Positions 39,098 to 47,364 of a DNA stretch of 64,000 nt are shown here, one piece after another. Every line of letters starts with the position of its first letter. Positions within the stretch are counted from its first letter, which is position 1. This DNA comes from Thraustochytrium sp. TN22 (Eukaryota > Sar > Bigyra > Thraustochytrida > Thraustochytriidae), in NCBI GenBank assembly GCA_013306675.1, contig JABLUY010000202.1:1-64000 (forward strand). The letters run 5' to 3'. The notes under the pieces were generated by a model. It made no database searches and was not told the origin of the DNA. It saw only the letters and a program-made list of their open reading frames with translations. The position numbers and the translations under genes were made by a program.

Positions 39098-40165
39098 TCA
39101 TGGAGCGTCGGCGATCTGAACGACGACCTTGCCGTGCGCGAGTCGCGACTGCTGCAGGTGGAAGGCTGCGCGGACGCCCTCGGTGGTGAAAGGAAAGGGA
39201 TCGGCGGCGAGGACGACGCGAAGGTGGCCGTCCTCGACGATCTTGAAGAGCTCAGTGAGAGGCTCGCGCTGGATGGGAAGACCCATGTACCACTCCCAGG
39301 TGGGCATGAAGGCGGAGCAGCATCGCGTGCCGAGCATGCGGCGCATCGCGGGGAGCAGCGAGCAACAGCCCTGCGCGATGTTCTGGAACCAGATGACGGG
39401 GCTGTCGCCAACGAGGGTAACGAAGCGACCGCCCTTGGAGCCAGACTTGAGCAGCTTGTGGCGGCGCGCCAGGTCCCACGCCGGCCGGCCCTGGCCGAGG
39501 TCGAGGATGAGGTCGAACTTGGCCTCACGAATGGCCGGAACCTCCCACCAGTTCTGCTCGCGGTAGTCCACGACGCAGTCCGCGCCGCCGAGCGAGCGCA
39601 CGAGGTCCGGGTCAGAGCAGACAGCGGCCAGAAAGGACGGCTTGCGCAGCGCGGTAAGCTGCAGCAGCGAGGTGCCAACGCCGCCGGCCGCGCCGATGAG
39701 CAACACGCGATCGCCCTCCCTGACGGCGTGCTGCGCCGCTAGCAGCGCCGCCGTGCCGCTGGACGCAAGCGCCGCGGCCTCGGCCGGCGACAACGCGGAC
39801 GGCTTGAGCTCCGACAGCACGGCCTTCACCTCGTAGAATTCGGCCATGGCGCCACGCGGGCCCGGCGTGTGGAAGCGCGAGACCACCACATCGCCCACGC
39901 TAAACTCCGTCACGCCCTCGCCCAGCTCCTCCACGACGCCGCACGCGTCGCCGCCCACCACGTACGGGAAGCTGGGCGGACCCTGCGCGAAGCTCGTGCG
40001 GCCGCTCAGCACGCGGCAGTCGCCCGGCGCCAGCGCGCACGCCAGCACGCGGATTACCATGTAGCCCTTGCGCGGCCGCCCCGGGCGCGCCATGGTCTTC
40101 ACCACCTCCACCTGCGCGTCGATCTCCCCGTACCCGTGCGCCACCGCAGCCTTCATGCTGCTCAT
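39098..40165 (-). CDS. Zinc-independent medium-chain dehydrogenase/quinone oxidoreductase
   Basis: 355 residues from the ATG at 40165 (MSSMKAAVAHGYG); an ATG at 40156 begins the canonical MKAAV start, and one at 40216 would add 17 residues. The GroES-like domain contains GGDACGVVEELGEGVTEFSV and GDVVV. The Rossmann domain shows LLIGAAGGVGTSLLQL, the NAD(P)H-binding AxxGxxG motif. Catalytic zinc ligands of alcohol dehydrogenases are absent, placing it with zeta-crystallin/RTN4IP1-type quinone reductases that pass NADPH electrons to quinones or enones. The substrate is unknown. Upstream in-frame sequence is an ASPRLASPRLAS artefact of a GGCGA repeat. Confidence 0.85.
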   Translation of the reverse strand: MSSMKAAVAHGYGEIDAQVEVVKTMARPGRPRKGYMVIRVLACALAPGDCRVLSGRTSFAQGPPSFPYVVGGDACGVVEELGEGVTEFSVGDVVVSRFHTPGPRGAMAEFYEVKAVLSELKPSALSPAEAAALASSGTAALLAAQHAVREGDRVLLIGAAGGVGTSLLQLTALRKPSFLAAVCSDPDLVRSLGGADCVVDYREQNWWEVPAIREAKFDLILDLGQGRPAWDLARRHKLLKSGSKGGRFVTLVGDSPVIWFQNIAQGCCSLLPAMRRMLGTRCCSAFMPTWEWYMGLPIQREPLTELFKIVEDGHLRVVLAADPFPFTTEGVRAAFHLQQSRLAHGKVVVQIADAP

Positions 40166-40454
40166 GCTGCTCGCCGCGTCCTTGCTCTCCGTACCGCCTT
40201 CGCGCGCCTCCAGCATATGCCCGTCGGGGGTGGTGATGCGCTGGTGATGTGCTCGCGTGCGTTCTCCGTCCCTCGTTGCGTGTCTGCCGCCGCGCCGCGA
40301 GGGCGATCGCCGCGATGCTTTGCTGTCTGCTTGCGCGATGCGATTTCGTCCACTCCTCGCGCGGCCTGACCTGGCGCGTGCCGCTGCGACATCACGATGT
40401 CGCAAAGCACACTGGTCATGGTCATGGCAGGCAGAACCTTCCTGGGACATGGAC

Positions 40455-40550
40455 GAAGCGAGGCGAGGCGAGGCGAGGCGAGGCGAGGTGAGGCGAGGTG
40501 AGTCGAGGCGAGTCGATGCGAGTCGAGGCGAGGCGAGGCGAGCCAAGGCT
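40455..40550. repeat. GGCGA pentanucleotide array
   Basis: About fifteen head-to-tail GGCGA/AGTCG units, progressively degenerate to the right. A second GGCGA array lies at about 31264-31305. Confidence 0.85.
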
Positions 40551-40797
40551 GGCGAGCCAAGGCTGGCGAGAGGCACGTGGGAACTTGAAGATGATGAGCT
40601 ACCAGCAGCTACCAGCAGCCAGCGAGGTCGCGATCGCATTGCGCATGGGGGAGTGCCGACATCAGGCTTCATCTGCAAGGAGTGGAGGTAACCGAACGCC
40701 AACATGGATCGGATCTGCTCGGCCATGGACAAGATCTGACAAGAGGCGCTCCATCGGCGGCGGGCCGGGAAAAGGGGGGGGAGGGGCGGGCGGGCGG

Positions 40798-40876
40798 GCG
40801 GCTACGCTACGCTGCGCTGCGCTGCGCTACGCTACGCTACGCTGCGCTACGCTACGCTATGCTACGCTACGCTACA
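40798..40876. repeat. GCTAC/GCTGC pentanucleotide array
   Basis: About fifteen units alternating between GCTAC and GCTGC. It has the same unit length as the array at 30131-30186. Confidence 0.85.
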
Positions 40877-41014
40877 CTACAAAAAGGCCACCACTGACTC
40901 GGACTCGAACACGGCGATAAAGGGAAGTGTGGTTGACAATGACTGGCACGTGCTCGACCGACGGTCCTCGCATCGAGACTAGCTAGCTAGGGCCGGCGCT
41001 GTCGACGCCCTGGT

Positions 41015-41245
41015 CCGGCGCTCACACCGTGAGTTTTCACATGCGCTTGTTTTCACATGCGCTTGGAAACAAGGCCCTGGAAACCGGCGCTCACACCGTG
41101 AGTTTTCACATGCGCTTGGAAACAAGGCCCTGGAAACCGGCGCTCACACCGTGAATTTTCACATGCGCTTGGAAATAAGGCCCGGAAACCGGCGCTCACA
41201 CCGTGGATTTTCACATGCGCTTGGAAATAAGGCCCTGGAAAAAGT
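41015..41245 (-). repeat. 52-53 bp tandem repeat spanning the biotin ligase stop codon
   Basis: On the plus strand, CCGGCGCTCACACCGTG starts at 41015, 41084, 41137 and 41189, giving units of 69, 53 and 52 bases. The first contains an extra 16-base duplication of TTTTCACATGCGCTTG. On the minus strand each unit contains the last codons of the ligase gene (a GLISKRM-like sequence), its TGA, and 3' sequence with the hairpin-capable CTCACGGTGTGAG. The gene-proximal copy is the coding one. Confidence 0.9.
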
Positions 41246-42251
41246 CAAAGCGGTTGCCGTCGGGGTAAAGCTCGAAGCGGACAGAGGCGTCATTGATGTC
41301 GCGCGCGACGAGACAGCCGCCCGAGGCAGGGGCAATGCCCTCGATGACGACCTTGCGGCCACCCTCGTCCTGGAGGGTGACCTCCTGGCCGGTGTGGAGC
41401 CAAGCGGACTCGTAGGCAGCCTGGAGGTTGGCGGTGAAGCCGTCGCGCTCGAACTCCGTGTGCAGATCCTCGTAGCACTCGAGAATGCGTGCCAGGACCT
41501 GCTCGCGCGAGACGCGAGGGCCCTTGCCAAGCGCGTTGAGGCAGGTCGTGGGATGCGCGTTGTCCACGTTGAGTCCGAGACCGATGCAGACCTTGAAGGA
41601 GCTGCCAATGCTGACGGACTGGCAGAGAATGCCGCCGACCTTGAGCGAGCCGTTCGCGTAGATATCGTTGGGCCACTTGATGCCGAGGCTGACGTCCTCG
41701 AAGCCCTCCATGGACTTGACCGCGCGCACAATGGCGACGCAGACCAGGTACTGCACGAGCGGCAGCGTGCGGCCCTCGCGCACCGCGCTCACGTACGTGA
41801 AGAGCAGGCAGCCGGGCGGGCTGGTCCACTGGTTGGACCCGCGGCCGCGACCCGAGGTCTGCACGTCCGCCACGCAGACCGTGCCCTCGGGCAGCATGAG
41901 CCCGTGCTCATAAATGACGGTCTGCGTCGAGTTGAGCACGTGGCCGTAGATGACGGTCTTGCCGTACACCTGCGACCTGCAAAAGCCGGGATCCAGAAAT
42001 CGCCCCACGTCAAAGACCAGCGACTCGGGCGTCATGCCCTCCACGGCCTCCTTGCTGTACAGTCCCTGCTCCGTGTCGCCCGCGGCGCGCTGCAGCCAAA
42101 ATTCGCGCCGGCCGGCCGCGCGCCAGTCCGCCGCGGTCTTGTACACCGTGAGCGGCTCCGGCCCGCGGTACTGCGCGCGCAGCGCCTCGCTGCCAGCCTC
42201 GCCCTCGTCCGCCAGCCGCGCGGCCTGCAGCCCGCCGGCGACCAGGTCCAT

Positions 42252-42284
<33 letters not shown>

Positions 42285-42428
42285 GGCGTCCACCTCCATG
42301 CCGCCCGCCAGCGCTGCCATGACGTGCGCGGCGCCGGCGCCAGCCACGTCCAGAGGTCCGCCCCGTCCGCCGCGCACGCGCGCCGCGCTCAGCGCCCGCC
42401 GCCCGACCGCCGCGCACGCACGCCGCAT
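41211..42428 (-). CDS. HLCS: Biotin-protein ligase (holocarboxylase synthetase)
   Basis: 405 residues. The enzyme makes biotinyl-AMP and attaches biotin to a lysine of carboxylases such as acetyl-CoA carboxylase. The catalytic domain (about 155-400) shows TSGRGRGSNQW and SPPGCLLFT (biotinyl-AMP loop), IKWPNDIYA, KVGGILCQS and IGLGLNVDNAHPT. The small C-terminal beta domain follows. The N-terminus from 42428 is basic and Ala/Arg-rich (MRRACAAVGRRALSAARVRGG), like a mitochondrial or plastid-type presequence. Further in-frame ATGs at 42320 and downstream could yield a cytosolic form, as is known for dual-targeted ligases (inference). The last codons and stop are part of a tandem repeat, with extra copies downstream of the stop. 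Shorter than animal HLCS and closer to the plant and fungal catalytic core. Confidence 0.93.
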
Positions 42429-43018
42429 GCAGCTCTGCGCGCGACGCCGCCGCCGCCGCCGCGGACGTCGTCGCGGACATCACCACCACGGCATGGCATC
42501 CCTCATCTCGTCAAAGCAAGAGCAAAAAGCAAGAGGCGCAAGAAAGGGCTGCGCGGCTTTCGGCACGCTGCTCGCTGCCAGCCTCGGCTCCGTCCAGGGT
42601 CCAGACTTCGTCATGGTCATCGATTGATGCGAGCACGAATCCAGCAGCGTCGTGGGCGAGCTTGTGCTACTGGCAACACCAACAAGACGGACGGGCTCGG
42701 GTTCGATGAAGCGATGGTGATCTCGCGAGCCCGGTTCCTGCTGCCGCTCGTCCGCGCTCAAACGAGCACACGGCCCTCCGCCCCACCGAAGCCGAGGCCA
42801 CGCGGTGCAGTACTGGCACAGGCGGTGCTGGCAGTGCAGTGGGTCAGCCTCTGAGCCTCGCCCGCGCCCTACTCCAACTCCAACTCCAAACCCGAATCAC
42901 TCGGCCATCTCTCGGCGCTGGGCTGCGCTCGCGCTGCGCTGGACAGGGCTCGCGCCGCGCAGGACGACGGCTCGCGCGGCACGTGGGAGGGCTGGACTCG
43001 AGCCGACTCGACTCGGCG
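42429..43018. other. Divergent spacer
   Basis: About 590 bases with a (GCC)n stretch at about 42440-42465. It must hold both divergent promoters. No gene is seen. Confidence 0.5.
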
Positions 43019-44146
43019 ATGGCGTTGCGGCGCGCAGCCGTGAGCGCGGCGGTCGTGGGCGTGGCCGGCGTGGTCGTGTACGCGACGCCCGGGCTCAAGG
43101 AGACGCGCACGGGGCTGTACCTGGCATGGAACTACCCGTATGAGGTGCTGCACAAGGACACGTACGCGGAGACCTCGTGGCGGATCGCGCTGGGCGGCCT
43201 GAGCGGCCTGGGCGCGGCCTGGGCGCTCTCGCGCGGCGTGGCCCGCGCCGCCTCGTCGTCAAACCCGGTGATGGGCATCCCTCGCACGGCGCTGGCCATG
43301 GTGGTGGGCATGGTGACGTTCTCGGTGACGACGCAATTGACGCCGTACGTGCTGCCGCCGGCGCACCGCATGACCAAGTTGGTCATGTACTCGGTCGACG
43401 GCTTCATGGCCGATACGGTGGGCCGGTACGAGGGCGAGCGACCGCTGTGGGAGCGCCAAGACGGCATCACGCGCGACGACATCGAGCGCTACGTTGCCAA
43501 GGAGTCGGCGCGCAAGCACGCGCTGGGCCGCGCCGCGGCCACGGCGCGCAACGAGAACGCCCCTGTGGTCGACCCGCTGCAGCGGCTGGCCGGCCTCGAC
43601 ACGGACCAGCTCGAGAAGGAGCTGTCGCGCGAGGATTTGCCGGCAGACCAGCGCAAGCGCGCCCTTGAACTGCATCGCAAGCAGCTCGTCTCGGGCCTGC
43701 TGCGTCTGCGCCGAGAGGAGACCCTGCTGGAACACCAGATCGATTCCAAGAAGCGCGCCATGAAGAAGCTGGGTCGCGGGCCGCAGCACGACGACCTTGC
43801 CGCAGAGGTGGCCGGCCTCGAGGGCGAGCGCCGTGACAGGGACGCGCGCAAAGACGCCCTCAAGGACAGCGCCCGCGCCGTGCACAACGACAGCCTCTCC
43901 GCGCTCTGCGACGCTGAGGTCTATGTGCAGGTGCATCGCCTTGAGGAGCTGCGCGAGCGCCAGTTGCTCATGGCTCAGCAGGCGCGCGACTCAGGGTCCT
44001 TTGACAAGATGGTCCTGCGCAAGGACCTGCGCGCGCTCGATGCGAAAAAGTACGAGCTCAAGAAGTCCGCCAAGGACGCCTTTGGTGTGCGCATCTCCAA
44101 GAAGGCCGCGTCGGTCGAGCCCTGGCGCCACGTGCTCGAGCTTTAA
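43019..44146 (+). CDS. Membrane and coiled-coil protein of unknown family
   Basis: 375 residues from the ATG at 43019 (MALRRAAVSA). The frame is open earlier, but that sequence is Arg-rich and not protein-like. Three hydrophobic segments lie in the first third (about 8-24, 57-75, 90-110). The N-terminus is short and basic, compatible with mitochondrial targeting. The rest (~140-365) is highly charged and helical, rich in Leu/Arg/Glu (QLVSGLLRLRREETLLEHQI, then EELRERQLLMAQQARD), probably a coiled coil facing the cytosol or matrix. No conserved domain was recognised. The membrane-anchored coiled-coil organisation suggests a scaffold or tether, but this is only a guess. Confidence 0.7.
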   Translation: MALRRAAVSAAVVGVAGVVVYATPGLKETRTGLYLAWNYPYEVLHKDTYAETSWRIALGGLSGLGAAWALSRGVARAASSSNPVMGIPRTALAMVVGMVTFSVTTQLTPYVLPPAHRMTKLVMYSVDGFMADTVGRYEGERPLWERQDGITRDDIERYVAKESARKHALGRAAATARNENAPVVDPLQRLAGLDTDQLEKELSREDLPADQRKRALELHRKQLVSGLLRLRREETLLEHQIDSKKRAMKKLGRGPQHDDLAAEVAGLEGERRDRDARKDALKDSARAVHNDSLSALCDAEVYVQVHRLEELRERQLLMAQQARDSGSFDKMVLRKDLRALDAKKYELKKSAKDAFGVRISKKAASVEPWRHVLEL

Positions 44147-44415
44147 AATCAAAATGGAAGAAGAAGCCTGTACCCAATCCAAGAGACGAGCACCGTGGCA
44201 GGCAAAGAGAAAGTGCCAAGGCAAGCGTTTCTTGTTTCATTTCTGACGTTCCTTCATTTGTGCATGCCCAAACGCCGGCGGCGTCTTCCTGGCTGGCAGT
44301 TCGTAGGCAAATACAATAAGCCCGTGGCGCCCAGTGGCCCTCCGTCTTGCTGGTCGGCGCGGTCCCTACCTTCTTGTTTGTCTTCTTTTTTTTCGTCTTC
44401 TTGAGGCTGGCCCGC
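44147..44415. other. Convergent 3' spacer
   Basis: A short interval with a T-rich tract at about 44370-44400. No gene is seen. Confidence 0.4.
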
Positions 44416-45330
44416 TTACTTGTGCACACGAATGTCCTTGTGGCCCTCGTCGTCCTCGTCAGGCTCGTAGCGCACGAGGCGCCGTCGCAGGTCCGTGAGC
44501 TGGTCGGTCTTCTGCGCCAGCGTCTTGCGCATCTGCTGAAACTGCTTGGACGCGCGGAAGCGCGCCGATACGTCGTCCAGGTCGATGCCGTGCGCCTCCA
44601 GCAGCAGCTGGCGCGCGTCCGCCAGTTCGGCGCGCAGCTGCACCGCCGCGTCGCGCTCAGCGTCCAAGTCCGCCTGTAGCTGCAGCACGCTGCCAGCTCC
44701 CGCGGTAGCTGCCTTGGCCTCCTCCTCCACGATGGCGGCCCGTCCCGACGCCACCTCGAGCTGGCGCCGCAGGCCCTCCGACTCGTACGCCAGGTTCGAC
44801 GACTGCTGCTTGGCGCGGTCCAGGTCGTCCTGGAGCGCCTCATTCGCCTTGGCCAGCGCCGCCAGCTGCTCCTCAAGCTGCGTGTTGCGGTCCAGCATGC
44901 GCTGCTGCTCGTCGCGCAGCGAGACCAGGCGGCCCGCGGCTTTGCCACGGCGCCCTGACGCTGGTCCCGCGTCCGCGCGCATCTTGTCCACCTCCGCCAG
45001 CAGGTGGCTGTCCTCGATCTTGGACGTGTCCATCTCCAGCTCCAGGTCCTGTGCGTCCGCATCTGCGAAGAGCTGCTGGATCGCAAGCACGCTCATGCCC
45101 ACCGTGCGGCGCAGGTCGTCCTCGTAGCTCGTCTTGACCGAGTCGCACAGCGTCTGCAGGATGTTGCGCACCTCCTCCGGGTCCAGTAGCGCGTCGCCAT
45201 CCACGCGCGCCTCCTGCGCATCGTTGAAGATTTCCTGGATCTCGCGCACCTGAACCTCGCGCTTCTGCCGGAAGAATCGAATGTACGTCGCCAGCTGCTC
45301 GCGATGGTACTCGCTCAGCTGCAGCGCCAT
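44416..45330 (-). CDS. LZTFL1: Leucine zipper transcription factor-like 1 (BBSome regulator)
   Basis: 304 residues, the family length (human ~299). LZTFL1 (BBS17) binds the BBSome and controls its entry into cilia. The N-terminal half resembles the animal protein (SEYHREQLATYIRFFRQKR, then MSVLAIQQLFADAD). The middle is a long coiled coil. The C-terminal signature is diagnostic: FQQMRKTLAQKTDQLTDLRR then RLVRYEPDEDDEG, against RNMKEILTKKNDQIKDLRKR and LAQYEPED in animals. A ciliary gene in a protist genome indicates a flagellate stage. No signal peptide or membrane segment, as expected for a cytosolic and ciliary protein. Confidence 0.92.
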   Translation of the reverse strand: MALQLSEYHREQLATYIRFFRQKREVQVREIQEIFNDAQEARVDGDALLDPEEVRNILQTLCDSVKTSYEDDLRRTVGMSVLAIQQLFADADAQDLELEMDTSKIEDSHLLAEVDKMRADAGPASGRRGKAAGRLVSLRDEQQRMLDRNTQLEEQLAALAKANEALQDDLDRAKQQSSNLAYESEGLRRQLEVASGRAAIVEEEAKAATAGAGSVLQLQADLDAERDAAVQLRAELADARQLLLEAHGIDLDDVSARFRASKQFQQMRKTLAQKTDQLTDLRRRLVRYEPDEDDEGHKDIRVHK

Positions 45331-46198
45331 CGTGCTTTCCGCAAGGCTGCCGAGCCCTCCCTCTCTCTCGCCAGCGCCGCGCGGCGCGGACTACAGCCTC
45401 CGCGCGACCCTCGAGCGATTGGATGGATTGGAGTCGCCGCCACGGACCTGGTATGCTCAAGAGGACTTCGAGTCCTCCAAGGTCTACCTCGTACCAGCCA
45501 GACAGACCACATGAGGCCGTTACGGGAACGCGGATCCCGGTGTGCACCGATGTTTGCCCATGACCGTAATCGTGACCGACACCTTGGCAAGGTTTTAAAA
45601 TTAAAACAAGGTATAGCTCTGCATCTCTCCGAGTCTTGACAATGAGGAAAGGTTCTGGTACGGTAGGCTAAACGTGCAAGTTTTGGCCTGGTGAATGGGC
45701 CTGACCTGCCCATAATCATGTTGAGACAGAAACGGCGCGGCGCAGCACCGCGTTGGTGCATGCATGGATCAGGCTGGGTATTCCAAGCAAGAAGGAACGA
45801 CGAAATCCAAGTCGGACGTGTGCTGTGCGGCCACACGTCAAACACACAAACTCGAAATGCTTGCTGAGAGCACATGGTGCGCATGCTTTTGCCGCAGCGA
45901 GAGCCTTTCGTGCTCACGACACGGACAGAGTCTCCAATCTTGTGCTCACTGGAGGCGCTTGTGCCACTCGTGGATCTTGAGTTCATGTCACTGCGTGTGC
46001 GCGACGTGTGCGTTGCGCTCACTCGTGCTCTTGGTCATCAGCCTTTGATTCAAGTTGTTTTCCGTGGCACAACAGCGGCGACCCGTGCAAGGGCCGGCGT
46101 CGGCAGCGTGGCCACTCCGCAGAGCGCGGTCGGCGGCGCGAGCGCGAGCGCGAGCGCGAGCAGACGCAGGCGCGCTCGCGCGGGCGGAAGCGGGCGCG
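45331..46198. other. Divergent spacer
   Basis: About 870 bases. A 235-codon minus-strand ORF (45315-46022) overlaps the LZTFL1 start and has no domain or codon-bias support. An AT-rich inverted repeat (GTTTTAA/TTAAAAC) lies near 45591-45606, and a GCGAGC array at about 46138-46165. Both promoters should lie here. Confidence 0.5.
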
Positions 46199-47218
46199 AT
46201 GGCGCGCGCGGCGGCGGGCGGGTGGCCCTCGCGCTCGGGCGCGGGCCTGGCGGCGCTGGTGGGCGCGTTTCTGATCTTCCTGGTGACGCTCGTGTACGCG
46301 GACCACGACGACGGCAGCGCGCGCGGCAAGCCGGGCATGTGGCGCGCGGTGTCGTGGATGATTGGGTGGCTGTACTTTCTGGCGTGGTCGATCTCGTTCT
46401 ATCCGCAGCTGATTCTGAACCGCCAGCGCAAGAGCACGGAGGGGCTCTCGTACGACTTCGTGTGGCTCAACCTGCTCGGGTTCACGGCGTACAGCATCTT
46501 CAACGTGGCGTTCTACGCGTCGCCGCAGGTGCGCGAGAGCTACAGGCATGCGCATGACGGCGAGGAGAACCTTGTGCGCGCCAACGATGTCTTTTTCGCG
46601 CTGCACGCCATGGTGGTGACGGGCGTGACGCTCGTGCAGATGTACTTTAGCGGCTACCGGCGGCCCAAGGGCGTGCTGGTGCGGCCCGCGGTGCGCGTCT
46701 TTCTCGGCGCTGCCGTCGCGCTGAGCGCCGCCTACTTTGTGGGCGTTATCTCGCATGATTTTCCGGACTGGCGCAAGGGCTCCGACACGAATCGGTGGAC
46801 GCTGCTCTCATGGCTGTACTTCGTTTCATACATCAAGCTGGTGGTGTCTTTCATCAAGTACTGCCCGCAGGTGTATTTGAACTACCAGCGCAAGTCCACG
46901 CAGGGCTGGTCTATCGTGAATGTCTCGTTGGACTTCACGGGCGGCCTGCTAAGTTTCCTGCAGCTCTTTATCGACGCTTCGCTGGAGGACGACTGGTCCG
47001 GCATCTTTGGGGATCCGGTCAAGCTTGGCCTCTCATTACTCTCGCTGCTCTTCGATATCATCTTCCTTGTCCAGCACTTTGTACTCTACGGTGACCGCGA
47101 TCCCGAGTACTTTGCGCCGTCGGACCGCCACGATTCCGACGCACACTTACGCCTTGACCTCGATGGCGATGATGACGAGGCAGGCATGGAGGAGCGCCGT
47201 CCTTTGGCGCAGCACTGA
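46199..47218 (+). CDS. CTNS: Cystinosin-family PQ-loop transporter
   Basis: 339 residues from the ATG at 46199 (MARAAAGGWP), chosen because the earlier in-frame sequence is a GCGAGC-encoded Arg/Ala run. Cystinosin exports cystine from lysosomes with protons. Seven hydrophobic helices are visible, with the two PQ loops FYPQLILNRQRKSTEGLSYD (~65-85) and YCPQVYLNYQRKSTQGWSIV (~220-240), both keeping the Pro-Gln and the conserved Lys-Ser-Thr. The C-terminus is acidic and no animal-type GYDQL lysosomal signal is present, so the precise membrane is uncertain (vacuole inferred). Confidence 0.92.
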   Translation: MARAAAGGWPSRSGAGLAALVGAFLIFLVTLVYADHDDGSARGKPGMWRAVSWMIGWLYFLAWSISFYPQLILNRQRKSTEGLSYDFVWLNLLGFTAYSIFNVAFYASPQVRESYRHAHDGEENLVRANDVFFALHAMVVTGVTLVQMYFSGYRRPKGVLVRPAVRVFLGAAVALSAAYFVGVISHDFPDWRKGSDTNRWTLLSWLYFVSYIKLVVSFIKYCPQVYLNYQRKSTQGWSIVNVSLDFTGGLLSFLQLFIDASLEDDWSGIFGDPVKLGLSLLSLLFDIIFLVQHFVLYGDRDPEYFAPSDRHDSDAHLRLDLDGDDDEAGMEERRPLAQH

Positions 47219-47251
47219 TTGTCACACACGTAAGATTCAATGTCAATGGAC

Positions 47252-47290
<39 letters not shown>

Positions 47291-47291
47291 T
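47252..47291. repeat. (CAT)n microsatellite
   Basis: About thirteen CAT triplets in the short spacer between two convergent genes. A similar array occupies the convergent spacer at about 4760-4793. Confidence 0.95.
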
Positions 47292-47364
47292 GTGAGGTTT
47301 ACAGAGCACGCGCTGCCAACTTGCCAGAACCCTGCACGCGTCTGCGTAGTGCAGACACATTTCG

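Larger units (their letters stand above)
40166..41014. other. Spacer with two pentanucleotide arrays
   Basis: A GGCGA/AGTCG array lies at about 40455-40550, and a GCTAC/GCTGC array at about 40798-40876. A GCTAG tract lies at 40979-40991. No gene is seen. The first array lies upstream of the oxidoreductase start and may be in its leader. Confidence 0.6.

Noticed and set aside
41015-41245. Possible CRISPR-like or satellite array
   Set aside because: Units are head-to-tail without unique spacers and derive from the adjacent gene's 3' end; a eukaryotic context also excludes CRISPR.
45315-46022. 235-codon minus-strand ORF upstream of LZTFL1
   Set aside because: Overlaps the start of LZTFL1, has unbiased codons and no similarity that I can see.
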